Assembly: GCA_946406435.1 (NCBI GenBank)
Contig: CAMJKP010000023.1
Coordinates: 1-43,797, forward strand
From: an uncultured Prevotellaceae bacterium
GTDB lineage: Bacteria; Bacteroidota; Bacteroidia; Bacteroidales; Bacteroidaceae
Direction of reading: 5' to 3'
DNA: 43,797 bases
Shown here piece by piece: positions 25,409 to 34,311 of this stretch; within the stretch, counting starts at the first letter, position 1; each line of letters opens with the position of its first letter. The translations under genes and the position numbers were made by a program. The notes beneath the pieces were generated by a model that was given only the letters and a program-made list of their open reading frames with translations, had not been told where the DNA came from and searched no databases.

Positions 25409-26923
25409 CTATGCTTTGTGCCCTCCAATCTGGTTGTTCCTTTCCCTTGCTGTTGCACCTTCCGAGAAACTTGTGCCCTTGAGGATCGCGTTCTTGCCGA
25501 ACCTATGCTTGATGGCTATAAGTGCTTCCTGCATCTTGCGCTCCTTGTCTCGCTCTGCATGTTTCTTTTCCGCTTCAACGGCTAACTCTTCATAGTCGGT
25601 GAATAGGTCCAACTGTACGGGGCCTTTGGACTTGTTCGTGGCTTCTGTTTCGCTGATGATATTGTTTGTTGTAATATTCAGACGTCTGATAAGTAAATCG
25701 TGATCTACTATCTTGTCGTACAATGATATAACAGCTTCTATTATCTCTTTACTTGAAGAAGAATGACCATTCAGATTAGCCGTTCCATGGGCGTGTTTTG
25801 GAACGGTACGTCCGTAATAATCCGACACGATGTTACCTTGGTATCTTGCTGCAACCTCCGGCCGTTCAAGACTCTCTCGGTCAAAACCAACTGTAAGGAT
25901 GAGTTGATTGGTGACAAGTCGTTTTTCTACCAGATCAAGGCTTATGGCATCTGCCATTTCCATAACCACATTCCTTGCCTTCTCGAATGTGTAAGGCTCT
26001 TGCAGAACCTGTCCGCTGCTCATGGAACTTGTTTCTGGCTTATAAGCCTTGATATGCTCCATTCCAACGGGCTCCCAGCCCCACGCATGGTCTATGAGCA
26101 GTTCGGCGTTTACTCCAAAGAGACGATAGAGTAGGGCTTCGTTGTTGATTGATGTTCGGGCAATGTCACCCATTGTCTCTATGCCGTATTTTGCGAGTTT
26201 CTCGGCAATGCCTCTGCCCACTCTCCAGAAACTTGTAAGCGGACGGTGATTCCATAGCAGTTTCCTATACGACATCTCGTCAATCTCTGCAATACGTACC
26301 CCGTCCTTATCTGCAGGGATATGCTTTGCCACAATATCCATTGCCACCTTGGAAAGGTACAGATTGGTGCCGATGCCTGCAGTTGCCGTGATGCCCGTGT
26401 TCTCAAGCACGTCACGAATCATTGTCCTTGCAAGCTCGTGAGCCGTCATCTTATATGTGCTGAGATATGCCGTGACATCCATGAACACCTCGTCGATAGA
26501 ATATACGTGAATATCCTCCGGAGCAATATATTTAAGGTATATCTTATATATTCGAGTGCTGTATTCGATGTAGAATGCCATTCGTGGAACCGCCCTGATG
26601 AAATCTAGTTCCCAGTCGGGGTGCTGCTTTAGCTCGTTATCATTGGTTGATTTACCTGTGAAACGGTAGTTGGGGAGATTCATCCTTCGCTTATTGTTTA
26701 CCTCCCTAATACGCTGAACAGCTTCGAACAATCGTGCACGACCGCCTATGCCATAAGCCTTTAGCGATGGCGATACGGCAAGGCAGATCGTCTTCTCCGT
26801 TCTGCTTTCGTCAGCCACCACAAGGTTTGTTGACAAAGGATCAAGTCCTCGCTCTACGCATTCCACTGAGGCATAGAACGATTTCAAGTCAATGGCGATA
26901 TATGTTCTCTCATTGTTCTGCAT
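25409..26923 (-). CDS. Y-family DNA polymerase, UvrX/UmuC-like
   Basis: A 504-residue translesion polymerase. Catalytic acids are in YIAIDLKSFYASVE (D12) and YSIDEVFMDV (D144, E145). The palm (TGITATAGIGTNLYLSKVAMDI), thumb (FWRVGRGIAEKLAKYGIETMGDIA) and little finger (YTFEKARNVVMEMADAI, LTVGFDRES) are all recognisable. The C-terminal GKNAILKGTSFSEGATARERNNQIGGHKA is typical of the UvrX/YqjW branch, common in Firmicutes and their plasmids and phages. With the YolD-like gene downstream, it resembles a Firmicutes-type cassette, which suggests past transfer. Start ATG 26923 is the family start (IAIDLKSFYAS at residue 9) and is preceded by a consensus promoter. Confidence 0.92.
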   Translation of the reverse strand: MQNNERTYIAIDLKSFYASVECVERGLDPLSTNLVVADESRTEKTICLAVSPSLKAYGIGGRARLFEAVQRIREVNNKRRMNLPNYRFTGKSTNDNELKQHPDWELDFIRAVPRMAFYIEYSTRIYKIYLKYIAPEDIHVYSIDEVFMDVTAYLSTYKMTAHELARTMIRDVLENTGITATAGIGTNLYLSKVAMDIVAKHIPADKDGVRIAEIDEMSYRKLLWNHRPLTSFWRVGRGIAEKLAKYGIETMGDIARTSINNEALLYRLFGVNAELLIDHAWGWEPVGMEHIKAYKPETSSMSSGQVLQEPYTFEKARNVVMEMADAISLDLVEKRLVTNQLILTVGFDRESLERPEVAARYQGNIVSDYYGRTVPKHAHGTANLNGHSSSSKEIIEAVISLYDKIVDHDLLIRRLNITTNNIISETEATNKSKGPVQLDLFTDYEELAVEAEKKHAERDKERKMQEALIAIKHRFGKNAILKGTSFSEGATARERNNQIGGHKA

Positions 26924-26978
26924 TCTGCATCATAGTCCCCCGAAGGGAAACTTGGCTTTCGCTCTTCTTTTTCTGATG

Positions 26979-27010
26979 CAAAAATACAAAGAAAATATGA
27001 AATATGCAAA
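26979..27010 (-). promoter_or_regulatory. Promoter of the Y-family polymerase gene
   Basis: On the minus strand TTTG (27007-27010), a 20-bp spacer and TATTTTTG (26979-26986) match the Bacteroidota consensus. The leader contains AGTTTCCC and GGGGGACT around TTC, a small hairpin. No SOS box was recognised. The 313-bp stretch 26924-27236 otherwise holds nothing but the next gene's promoter. Confidence 0.8.
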
Positions 27011-27187
27011 TGTATTCCAACTTATTTCTATCGCTTTCCTTGTCTTGCGTTAAGTTGCTTAGATTAGCGAATAAATAGCCTTTTAAAACTTGGTGTAGTT
27101 AGGAGAATCAAGAAAATCATATTGATGTTTTTATAATAAAAGTAGAAAAATCTTTGCCTCGAATGCTTATAATTGAAAAATTATTTC

Positions 27188-27195
27188 TATATTTG
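27188..27195 (+). promoter_or_regulatory. -7 box for the TlpA-like gene
   Basis: TATATTTG matches TAnnTTTG, 42 nt before ATG 27237. A -33 TTTG at the standard distance is not present. Confidence 0.55.
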
Positions 27196-27236
27196 CACTC
27201 GAACTAAGAATAGAATTTTAATACTAATTTAAACAA

Positions 27237-28880
27237 ATGAAGAAAAGGCTTATTTTATTATTCGCTTGTGTACAGTGGTTTGGGGCTCTTGCACAATCTC
27301 AAGGCAATACAAAATCAGATGAAAAGCTGAGAATTCCTATTACCCCTATTGTTGTTGATGGTGAGGTTACTGGTGTTCCTGATGGAACTCCTATTGTGTT
27401 CTGTTATCGAGTCAAAAAAACACGTGAATATAGGAATGCTCGTAATACATTGACTACAACAATTCAGAATGGAAAATTTCATATAGAAAAGAAATTTGTA
27501 TATAAAGACGATGGAGATAGTGAAAAGAATCTAGAGTATATACTTTCCACAGGTGGGATATTTCTTCCTGTATATGCGAATCCTGGTGCAAAGATAAAAA
27601 TTACAGCGAAAGGATTACCATGCAGTAATTGGAATGTAACGAGCAATCATCCTTTACAAAAGGTGTTTAACGAATACTGGTCTTATAGACAGGAAAAAAC
27701 AGATTATATAAGTAAAGAAATACAAAATGCATACGACGCAGACGATGATGAAGGTTTGATTAAGAGTCTGGAAAGAAAAAAGGATTCTATTATTGTTGTA
27801 TCTACTCTTGACTATATAAAAACAAGAGAGTTTAATCCTGTTTTTGCTAATGAGCTTCATAGAGTCTCTATTATTTCTTATCAACTTGGCAATAAAGAAC
27901 TTAGTGAAAGAATTCGCAAACTCATTGAGGAGAAAGTTCCCGTTGGATATAACGATGACTCTAATATTATTGATGCTAAAAAGCTTCTTGCTCCTGCAAG
28001 CGAACATCTGAAAGTGGGTGATAAAATGCAGAATTTCACATTCTACGACCGTAGTGACAAGGAGCATAAACTTTCGGAGTTTTTAGGAAAGAAAAATGTG
28101 GTATTACAATTTTCTACCAAAGCTTGCGGTTCATGTCATGCCGTAAGGCCTGAGATTGATGCGTTCTATGCAAAACACAAGGATGAGGTTGAAATCATAA
28201 CCATTTCTTGTGATAATGAGGAGACATGGAAAAGTGATGACAATGTGAGTTGGTCAGATTGGAATGACCATGCTTCTAGCTCTTCCATAGGGGCTAAGTT
28301 CGATATTCCTGGGTATCCTTATTATGTGATTATAAAGTCTGATGGCGTTATTAGTTCAATGTTCCCTGGCAATAAGGATTTGCTTGAATATTTCTGTACA
28401 TTCCAAAGCTCTCTGTCACCACAATCCTCAACTGACGAGCAATCTCATCCTAATCGACAGATGAAAGACTTTACGCTTTACGACCGTAAAGGTAAAGTGC
28501 ATAAGCTTTCAGAGTTTAAAGGGAAATATATTGTGTTGATGTTTACCGTACAAGGCTGTAAACCTTGTCTTGAGGCGATGCCTATCCTTGACGGATTCTA
28601 CAAGCGTAATAAAGACAAGGTGGAAGTTATTGCTATTTCTGCAGATGAAAAGAGAGACTGGTTGAAAGAAAAAAGCAAGGTAAGTTTTCATGAGTGGAAT
28701 GACTATAATTATGCACTTGAAATGAGTAATTATTATGGAATGAAGACCGCCTTTGTGATTATACATCCGAAAGGAAACATTCTAAATACGTTCCAAGGTC
28801 GTTTGGGACCTTTCTTTAGAGATTTAATCGAGCATATCCCTGATGCGGAAATAGAGAAAATACTAAGAAGCAAGAAATAG
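27237..28880 (+). CDS. Envelope protein with two TlpA-like thioredoxin domains
   Basis: A 547-residue exported thiol-disulfide protein. The signal peptide is about 1-20 (ending in GALAQ). Residues 40-250 form a DUF4369-like beta domain and a helical linker, common in Bacteroidota TlpA proteins. Two thioredoxin-like domains follow: about 258-390 with CGSC (297-300) and about 407-545 with CKPC (441-444). Both share the text F-Y-DR-K-HKLSEF-GK before the active site and WND after it, so they come from an internal duplication. Cis-Pro sites are GYPYY in the first; the second has MKTAF, lacking a clear cis-Pro. It probably acts in the periplasm on cysteine pairs; the partner is unknown. It ends in a strong terminator. 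Confidence 0.85.
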   Translation: MKKRLILLFACVQWFGALAQSQGNTKSDEKLRIPITPIVVDGEVTGVPDGTPIVFCYRVKKTREYRNARNTLTTTIQNGKFHIEKKFVYKDDGDSEKNLEYILSTGGIFLPVYANPGAKIKITAKGLPCSNWNVTSNHPLQKVFNEYWSYRQEKTDYISKEIQNAYDADDDEGLIKSLERKKDSIIVVSTLDYIKTREFNPVFANELHRVSIISYQLGNKELSERIRKLIEEKVPVGYNDDSNIIDAKKLLAPASEHLKVGDKMQNFTFYDRSDKEHKLSEFLGKKNVVLQFSTKACGSCHAVRPEIDAFYAKHKDEVEIITISCDNEETWKSDDNVSWSDWNDHASSSSIGAKFDIPGYPYYVIIKSDGVISSMFPGNKDLLEYFCTFQSSLSPQSSTDEQSHPNRQMKDFTLYDRKGKVHKLSEFKGKYIVLMFTVQGCKPCLEAMPILDGFYKRNKDKVEVIAISADEKRDWLKEKSKVSFHEWNDYNYALEMSNYYGMKTAFVIIHPKGNILNTFQGRLGPFFRDLIEHIPDAEIEKILRSKK

Positions 28881-28944
28881 TTTCGAACTTTTAAATATAG
28901 AGAATTAAGTCTAGAAAAATCACAAAACTCACTTTAAATTGTGA

Positions 28945-28978
28945 AAAAGGGGTAGAGAGGGGCATCTCCACCCCTTTT
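28945..28978 (+). terminator. Terminator after the TlpA-like gene
   Basis: AAAAGGGGT (28945-28953) pairs with ACCCCTTTT (28970-28978), and GAGA/TCTC extends the stem inside. The A and T tracts make it effective on both strands. Confidence 0.85.
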
Positions 28979-29084
28979 GAAAGAGTACTATGTCGTTTCT
29001 ACGCAACTTTAAGCAACTTAACGCAAAGACCAAGAAATGAATGAAATAATAATGCTTTTGTTCACAGTTCTCATAATTTTTTCG

Positions 29085-29092
29085 TAACTTTG
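29085..29092 (+). promoter_or_regulatory. -7 box for the TonB-system barrel gene
   Basis: TAACTTTG matches TAnnTTTG; TTTG at 29057-29060 is 24 bp upstream, longer than usual. Transcription from here would place the 11-bp-period array at 29114-29196 in the leader. Confidence 0.55.
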
Positions 29093-29113
29093 TAGTTGAA
29101 TAATAAGAACTGG

Positions 29114-29196
29114 GGCGGAGTTTCTTCGATAGTTCTTCGTTCATCCTTCGCTCTACCTTCGTTCTGGCTTCGCTTTTCCTTCGCTTCCGAAGCGAG
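29114..29196 (+). repeat. 11-bp-period array B
   Basis: CG dinucleotides fall exactly 11 bp apart at 29116, 29127, 29138, 29149, 29160, 29171, 29182 and 29193; from the second on most units read CTTCG followed by YT (TTCTTCGTTCA, TCCTTCGCTCT, ACCTTCGTTCT). The last unit also pairs with its neighbour (CGCTTC, CGAAGCG). The unit is not a multiple of three and no gene is seen in this 375-bp gap. Confidence 0.82.
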
Positions 29197-29255
29197 GAAT
29201 TAGCCTCGGCACAAAGGCTGATAGACGGTAGCATTTCATAGAAAGTGGTTTTTGT

Positions 29256-32231
29256 ATGCAAAAAATAATACTATTCCTACTATTATTCCTTTCGGTAGTT
29301 AACCTGTCGGGACAAAACTCTGGTAAATCAACTGGTGTTGGCTCATCAAATTTGGGATCTGCTGATTCTGATCGGTGGTGTATAGATTTTGATACTTATG
29401 GTAGTGGGCATTTCATTGAAGGGGAATTGGTTGATTATGTAACGAAAAAGCCGATTTATGGTGAAAACGACTTGATTCTAATGACAGAAGATAGTGTCAT
29501 GATTCCTGATTCGTTGATAACGGTGATTTTTCAAGTTGAAAAAAAAGGTGGACCAATGTCTTTCTTGGTAGAAATCCCCAAATCGGGTAATTATATTCTT
29601 GGTTTTACTAATCCTCTTTATCATACTTTATATAAAACTGTCAAAGCGCAATTTGAAGACGGAGAACATGTGAAAGATATTGGTAAAGTAGAGATGAAGC
29701 GAAAGTCGATGTTGGAAACGGCCCATGTTCTCGATGAGGTGGTAGTGAAGGGAACAACGCTTAAGTTCTATTTCGATAATGATACATTGATATATAATGC
29801 AGATGCCTTTACCACACAGAAGGGATTTATTCTAAATGACATTCTGAAAAAGATGCCTGGGATTGTAATGGATGAAAATGGTGAGATTTATGCAAATGGG
29901 CAAAAGATTGATGTGTTATTGCTTGATGGTAAGGACTTTTTCGATGAAGACAGAAAGACTATACTCGACAATATTCCAGCTTATATGGTGAAGAATGTCA
30001 AGGTATATGACTCGCAGAAGGATAGTCTCGACGTATCCGATTCAAGTCAAGGACATATTATGGATGTTACTCTCAAACCAGAGTATCATGTGGTAGATCT
30101 TGGTAATATTGGTGTAGGTGTAGGTACAGATAAACGATATATAGGAAAGCTTTTTGGCCTCAAATACAACGATTTGGGGCGCTTGTCGTTTGTTGCAAGT
30201 GGAAACAATGTGAACACGGTTGAAACTCTGGGATCTGATGGTGATGTTGCATATGGCTATGTTGATGATGGTTTCGAGAGGGTTCGTGACAATGTTTCAA
30301 TGAAATATAATATTCGCAAGAGGGATTTTTCTGCTGATGGAGATGTGGAATATAGGTATGATGATATTCATCAGGATTATTCTTATATTCAACACATGAT
30401 GATTGGTGATGCTGATGTGAATAGATACTCTGTGCAAAATGGTAATGCTTATCATAATGAAATCAAGACCCATCACAATCTCTATTTATTTGGAGGTCGC
30501 CCTTATGGTTTCAGACTTATGCCTTCCTTGCGGTTTTCACGCAATAAAACGAATGACTATGATGTTTCATCTTCCTTTTCAAAGGATGTGACAGATATGT
30601 TGGGCGAGAATTGGAGAGATAGTATAAAGTCTGCTGAAATATGCCAAACGATGATGGACTATGGTCAGAACAGAGACATCGAAAATGCAATGAGTAGAAG
30701 AGACGATATGGATTTCAAGGTGATTCTGTCAAAGAACTATTCGATTCCTAATACGGGTATTAGTGCTTCTTTGAATGCGTATGTGAACTACAATTATAAT
30801 GAAACAAATGGTATGAAAATATCGCAATATGACTATTTGCAGGAAACTCCATATCGTAAACAAATGACGAACTATTACAACTATAAGGATGAGAATGTTC
30901 TAGAGAGTTATATATCAACGGATTTCGTTTTTTGGTTGGGAAAATACCATTCAACGTCTTTGGAATACACCTTCAGGTATTTAAGTCAAGATGGCGAAAC
31001 CAGTTATTATGCTTTGCATGGCCTTAATGGAATGGGGATGGAGTATTCTTTGAATAATATTCCGCAGGCTGATATTCAGGATTCGGTAAAGGATTTGGCA
31101 AACAGCTACTGTAGTGTAGCTCAAAATAATTACCACGTCATTAGATGGCAATATAATTACCACAAGGACGGTGTATCCCTAGATATAAATGTGCCTTTCC
31201 GAATGGAATACCGTAAATATGCTTATGTTCAGGCATATACAGATACTTTAGTCAGAAGAAAACTTATAATGCCCGACGTGTCAGTTCGATTGGGTAAGGA
31301 ATGGAATGGTGATGAAGGTAAGAATGTGTCCTGTAACTTGTCTTATAGATTGGCAAACAGTATGCCTGACATGTTGGATTTGGTTAATAGGTATAATGAC
31401 ATTAACCTATTGTATAGACGAAAAGGTAATCCAGAACTGAAGAATCGGATGAAGCATGTTTTCGAAGGAAATTTATATGTGAGGAAACGTATTGATAATC
31501 ATAGTTTGAACTTATCATATACGCTGGATAAAAACAAAACTGTGAATTCTAAATTATATGACATGAAAACTGGTAGTATTACCACTATGCCACAGAATAC
31601 AAGTTGCGATAAGTTTTTCTTGCTGAGTTTGTCGAATAAGGTGTATATGGTGAAGAATATGTTCAATGTCTTTAGTGATTTCGGATTCAGTAGTAATTTG
31701 TTAAAAGGCTTTATTGATACAGATCAGAGTAAGGTTCTGGATGAGAAGGATGTACGACATCAGGTGATAAGTGAAAACTTCGGAGTTGTTTTTACTTCTC
31801 GCAATACAAAATGTATCGCTTCATGTAGCGGATATATTGAATACAATAAGACCAAAAGTGACATAAAGACAACAGGCAATACCCGTGTCTGTGATTATGG
31901 CGTGAAATTTGATGCTGCGATAGAATGTCCTTGGGATATACGCTTGAAAAGTAATTTAGTAACAGTAAACAGACAAGGGTATGATATTGATAAAGGCAAT
32001 ACTATGGAATTGATATGGAGTGCCTCATTGGCAAAATCATTTTCTGAGAATATGACACTTAGCCTTGAATGCTTTGATATTCTGAATCAGCGGAAATCGA
32101 TAAGATATTATGTGATAGGTAACTCAAGGTCAGAAGTTCATACTAATGGTATCAGAAGATATGGAATGTTGCGATTTGTTTATAGGTTTAACTCCTCAAA
32201 AAAACAAGGAAATAGAGTGGGGGAATTATAG
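29256..32231 (+). CDS. TonB-dependent-receptor-like outer-membrane barrel
   Basis: A 991-residue outer-membrane protein. The signal peptide is about 1-20 (ending in LSGQ). Residues 50-155 form a carboxypeptidase-regulatory-like domain, and then a plug-like domain follows (LDEVVVKGTTLKFYFDNDTLIYNADAF, KMPGIVMDENGEIYANGQKI, VYDSQKD; about 160-275). The rest is a long series of amphipathic, aromatic beta strands ending in FVYRFNSS. This matches the outer membrane beta-barrel family of Bacteroidota rather than a SusC protein, and no SusD follows. A clear TonB box is not visible. The ligand is unknown. About 24 residues continue after the last strand, so it may not end in a typical aromatic residue. 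Confidence 0.83.
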   Translation: MQKIILFLLLFLSVVNLSGQNSGKSTGVGSSNLGSADSDRWCIDFDTYGSGHFIEGELVDYVTKKPIYGENDLILMTEDSVMIPDSLITVIFQVEKKGGPMSFLVEIPKSGNYILGFTNPLYHTLYKTVKAQFEDGEHVKDIGKVEMKRKSMLETAHVLDEVVVKGTTLKFYFDNDTLIYNADAFTTQKGFILNDILKKMPGIVMDENGEIYANGQKIDVLLLDGKDFFDEDRKTILDNIPAYMVKNVKVYDSQKDSLDVSDSSQGHIMDVTLKPEYHVVDLGNIGVGVGTDKRYIGKLFGLKYNDLGRLSFVASGNNVNTVETLGSDGDVAYGYVDDGFERVRDNVSMKYNIRKRDFSADGDVEYRYDDIHQDYSYIQHMMIGDADVNRYSVQNGNAYHNEIKTHHNLYLFGGRPYGFRLMPSLRFSRNKTNDYDVSSSFSKDVTDMLGENWRDSIKSAEICQTMMDYGQNRDIENAMSRRDDMDFKVILSKNYSIPNTGISASLNAYVNYNYNETNGMKISQYDYLQETPYRKQMTNYYNYKDENVLESYISTDFVFWLGKYHSTSLEYTFRYLSQDGETSYYALHGLNGMGMEYSLNNIPQADIQDSVKDLANSYCSVAQNNYHVIRWQYNYHKDGVSLDINVPFRMEYRKYAYVQAYTDTLVRRKLIMPDVSVRLGKEWNGDEGKNVSCNLSYRLANSMPDMLDLVNRYNDINLLYRRKGNPELKNRMKHVFEGNLYVRKRIDNHSLNLSYTLDKNKTVNSKLYDMKTGSITTMPQNTSCDKFFLLSLSNKVYMVKNMFNVFSDFGFSSNLLKGFIDTDQSKVLDEKDVRHQVISENFGVVFTSRNTKCIASCSGYIEYNKTKSDIKTTGNTRVCDYGVKFDAAIECPWDIRLKSNLVTVNRQGYDIDKGNTMELIWSASLAKSFSENMTLSLECFDILNQRKSIRYYVIGNSRSEVHTNGIRRYGMLRFVYRFNSSKKQGNRVGEL

Positions 32232-32274
32232 AATATCAACTGATTTCTAAAAATATGTGAATTTCCGTCTTTAT

Positions 32275-32308
32275 TTTGTAAACATTTCATATTTTTTTTG
32301 TAACTTTG
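32275..32308 (+). promoter_or_regulatory. Promoter of the lysozyme gene, very close to the start codon
   Basis: TTTG (32275-32278), 22 bp, then TAACTTTG (32301-32308). The -7 box ends 6 nt before ATG 32315, so the transcript would begin at or next to the start codon. Confidence 0.7.
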
Positions 32309-32314
32309 CATCCT

Positions 32315-33079
32315 ATGAATTTTGATAATAATTTTAAATATATATTTCTATCAGCCTTAATGTCTATCTTTTCACTCTCTGCGGGTGCGCAGGAAGTTGA
32401 GTGTGAGGATACTTGTCAGCATATTCACGGAATAGACATCTCACATTATCAGCATGGTGTGTTCTGGGAGGCTGTAGGTAGCACAAAGATGGCATACGTC
32501 TATATCAAGGCTACGGAAGGTGGTGACAGAATAGACAGTAGGTATGAAGAGAACATACAGATGGCCCGTCAGCATGGGATAAAGGTCGGGTCGTATCATT
32601 TCTATCGTCCGAAGGCTGATCAGGAAGAGCAGTTGCTGAATTTCCTCACGCAATGCCGACCAGAAGAGCAGGATCTCATCCCGATGATTGACGTTGAGAC
32701 AACCGCTCGACTTGATTCTGCGGAGTTCTGTGATTCTCTGTTCAAATTCCTCGAATTGGTGGAGCATGTATATAAGCAGAAGCCTCTCATCTATACTGGT
32801 GCGAACTTCTATGACAAGTATCTTCAGGAGAAGCTTGACAGGTATCTTATCATGATTGCCCAATATACAGAGCAGGAGCCTGTGCTTGCTGATGGTCGTG
32901 ACATTACCTTGTGGCAATACACGGGTAAGGGACGTCTGGCTGGCATCAATGGTCATGTGGACAAGTCCCGATTCATGGGAAACCATACTCTGCGTGAGTT
33001 GAGGTTTAGGCAGAGGAAGAGTCCTTCAGCCGCCGTCCCTCGTAAGGAGGGAACCGCAATGCGTACGGAGGAGGAATAG
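32315..33079 (+). CDS. Secreted GH25 lysozyme
   Basis: A 254-residue muramidase of glycoside hydrolase family 25, cleaving between N-acetylmuramic acid and N-acetylglucosamine. The signal peptide is 1-26 (SLSAGAQ). Catalytic features: HGIDISHYQ, YVYIKATEGG, KVGSYHFYRP, PMIDVETT with the DxE pair, and DITLWQYTGKGRLAGINGHVDKSRF. ATG 32315 is used instead of the in-frame TTG at 32306 because the latter lies inside the -7 box; with this start the mRNA is nearly leaderless. The last 20 residues (KSPSAAVPRKEGTAMRTEEE) are encoded by a GC-rich REP-like hairpin and probably are not part of the fold. Confidence 0.9.
   Translation: MNFDNNFKYIFLSALMSIFSLSAGAQEVECEDTCQHIHGIDISHYQHGVFWEAVGSTKMAYVYIKATEGGDRIDSRYEENIQMARQHGIKVGSYHFYRPKADQEEQLLNFLTQCRPEEQDLIPMIDVETTARLDSAEFCDSLFKFLELVEHVYKQKPLIYTGANFYDKYLQEKLDRYLIMIAQYTEQEPVLADGRDITLWQYTGKGRLAGINGHVDKSRFMGNHTLRELRFRQRKSPSAAVPRKEGTAMRTEEE
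33029..33070. repeat. REP-like hairpin in the lysozyme 3' end
   Basis: TCCCTC (33036-33041) and GAGGGA (33047-33052) form a stem with a 5-nt loop, inside a GC-rich text (GCCGCCG upstream, GTACGGAGGAGG downstream). It lies wholly within the last 20 codons of the lysozyme. Confidence 0.6.
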
Positions 33080-33157
33080 TTTTTCTGTGCTCGAAACATT
33101 TAAGTGTAAATACATTAAAAACATCCTTCCTTTTGGGAAGGCTTGGTTAGGCTTTAT

Positions 33158-34288
33158 ATGGCAATTATAAAGTGTCCTGAATGTGGACATCAAGTTAGTG
33201 ATATGGCTCCTACTTGTCCAGGATGCGGTGTTGAAATCGCAGGAAAAGTAGTGAAATGTCCTGATTGCGGTGAGATATATTTCCGCAACCAGATGGTTTG
33301 TCCGACTTGTCATCGCCCTACGACTTCCACTCCGACACATCGTCCTGTGCCTGTTCGTCATACAGAACCGATTACTCCTGTTGTCAAGCCAAAGCCAGAA
33401 CCGGAGCCTGATACAGAGAAAAACTCATATACAAAGATCATCGTGGGGCTTGTGATTGCCCTTGTCTTGTGTGGAGGTGTGGCCTACTATTATAACGATC
33501 TTGGTCGTCAGGAAGAATCGGATTATGCGCTTGCTGCACAGAGCACGGACCCTTTGGTAATAGAGGAATATCTGAATAAATATAAAGATACGAATCCTGA
33601 GCATCGTGACTCCCTTCAGGCTCGGCTTGCCACTATTCAGCAGATAGACAAGGAGTGGACAGATGTGTTGATGACCGGTTCTCGTGATCAGATAGAGCAG
33701 TATGCCAAGACGCATCCGGATTCTCCGCATAAGGGAGAGGCGATGAATAAGGTCGATTCAATGGACTTTGCCCATGTGATGAAGGACAAGACGATAGATG
33801 CATTCATCAATTATGTGAAACAGCATCCTAACGGACGTTTCGTTAATGATGCCAATGCTGCCATCGATGCAATAAAGATGACACAGCTTCAGCCGGAGGA
33901 GACGAAGATGGTTAAGGCTCTGTTCAAGAAGTTTTTCCAGTCGGTTAACTCACGTAACGAGGGCGGTATGCTTTCCACGGTAGCCGACCAGTTGACGAAC
34001 TTCCTCGGACAGTCAGGTGCAGGCAAGGCTGATGTTGCAACATTCCTGAAGAAGTTATACAAGTCGGATATCACCAATATGAATTGGCATATCATCGACG
34101 ACTATAAAATAGACAAGAAAGCTGGAACCAAGGGCGCTGCGGATTATATTGTGCAGTTTACTGCAGAGCAGAATATTTCGCGTACAGATGCCACACAGCC
34201 GACATATTGTAGGTATCAGATTTCGGCCACGGTTAGTTCCGACGGCAAGATTTCGGGCTTGAATATGAAACGCTTAACTCAGCAGTAA
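33158..34288 (+). CDS. Zinc-ribbon membrane protein
   Basis: A 376-residue protein. Two zinc ribbons lie at the N-terminus: CPECGHQVSDMAPTCPGCG and CPDCGEIYFRNQMVCPTCH (residues 6-53). A Pro-rich linker (about 60-90) leads to a single membrane helix (IIVGLVIALVLCGGVAYYY, about 94-114). The remaining part has degenerate TPR-like repeats (EEYLNKYKDTNPEH, IEQYAKTHPDSPHKG, INYVKQHPNGRF) and a C-terminal domain that resembles NTF2-like folds. Start ATG 33158 places the first ribbon at the N-terminus; an in-frame start 15 bp upstream also exists. Function unknown. Same strand as recJ, 23 bp upstream of it, so probably co-transcribed. Confidence 0.8.
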   Translation: MAIIKCPECGHQVSDMAPTCPGCGVEIAGKVVKCPDCGEIYFRNQMVCPTCHRPTTSTPTHRPVPVRHTEPITPVVKPKPEPEPDTEKNSYTKIIVGLVIALVLCGGVAYYYNDLGRQEESDYALAAQSTDPLVIEEYLNKYKDTNPEHRDSLQARLATIQQIDKEWTDVLMTGSRDQIEQYAKTHPDSPHKGEAMNKVDSMDFAHVMKDKTIDAFINYVKQHPNGRFVNDANAAIDAIKMTQLQPEETKMVKALFKKFFQSVNSRNEGGMLSTVADQLTNFLGQSGAGKADVATFLKKLYKSDITNMNWHIIDDYKIDKKAGTKGAADYIVQFTAEQNISRTDATQPTYCRYQISATVSSDGKISGLNMKRLTQQ

Positions 34289-34311
34289 AACTCACCTAAA
34301 CAAACACGATC

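Noticed and set aside
26917..26931. Two TTCTGCA heptamers at the start of the polymerase gene
   Set aside because: Only two units, and they include the start codon region; not counted among the heptamer arrays.
28929..29261. 110-codon open frame on the minus strand
   Set aside because: It runs through a terminator and the 11-bp array; the Arg/Ser-rich peptide merely reflects the array.
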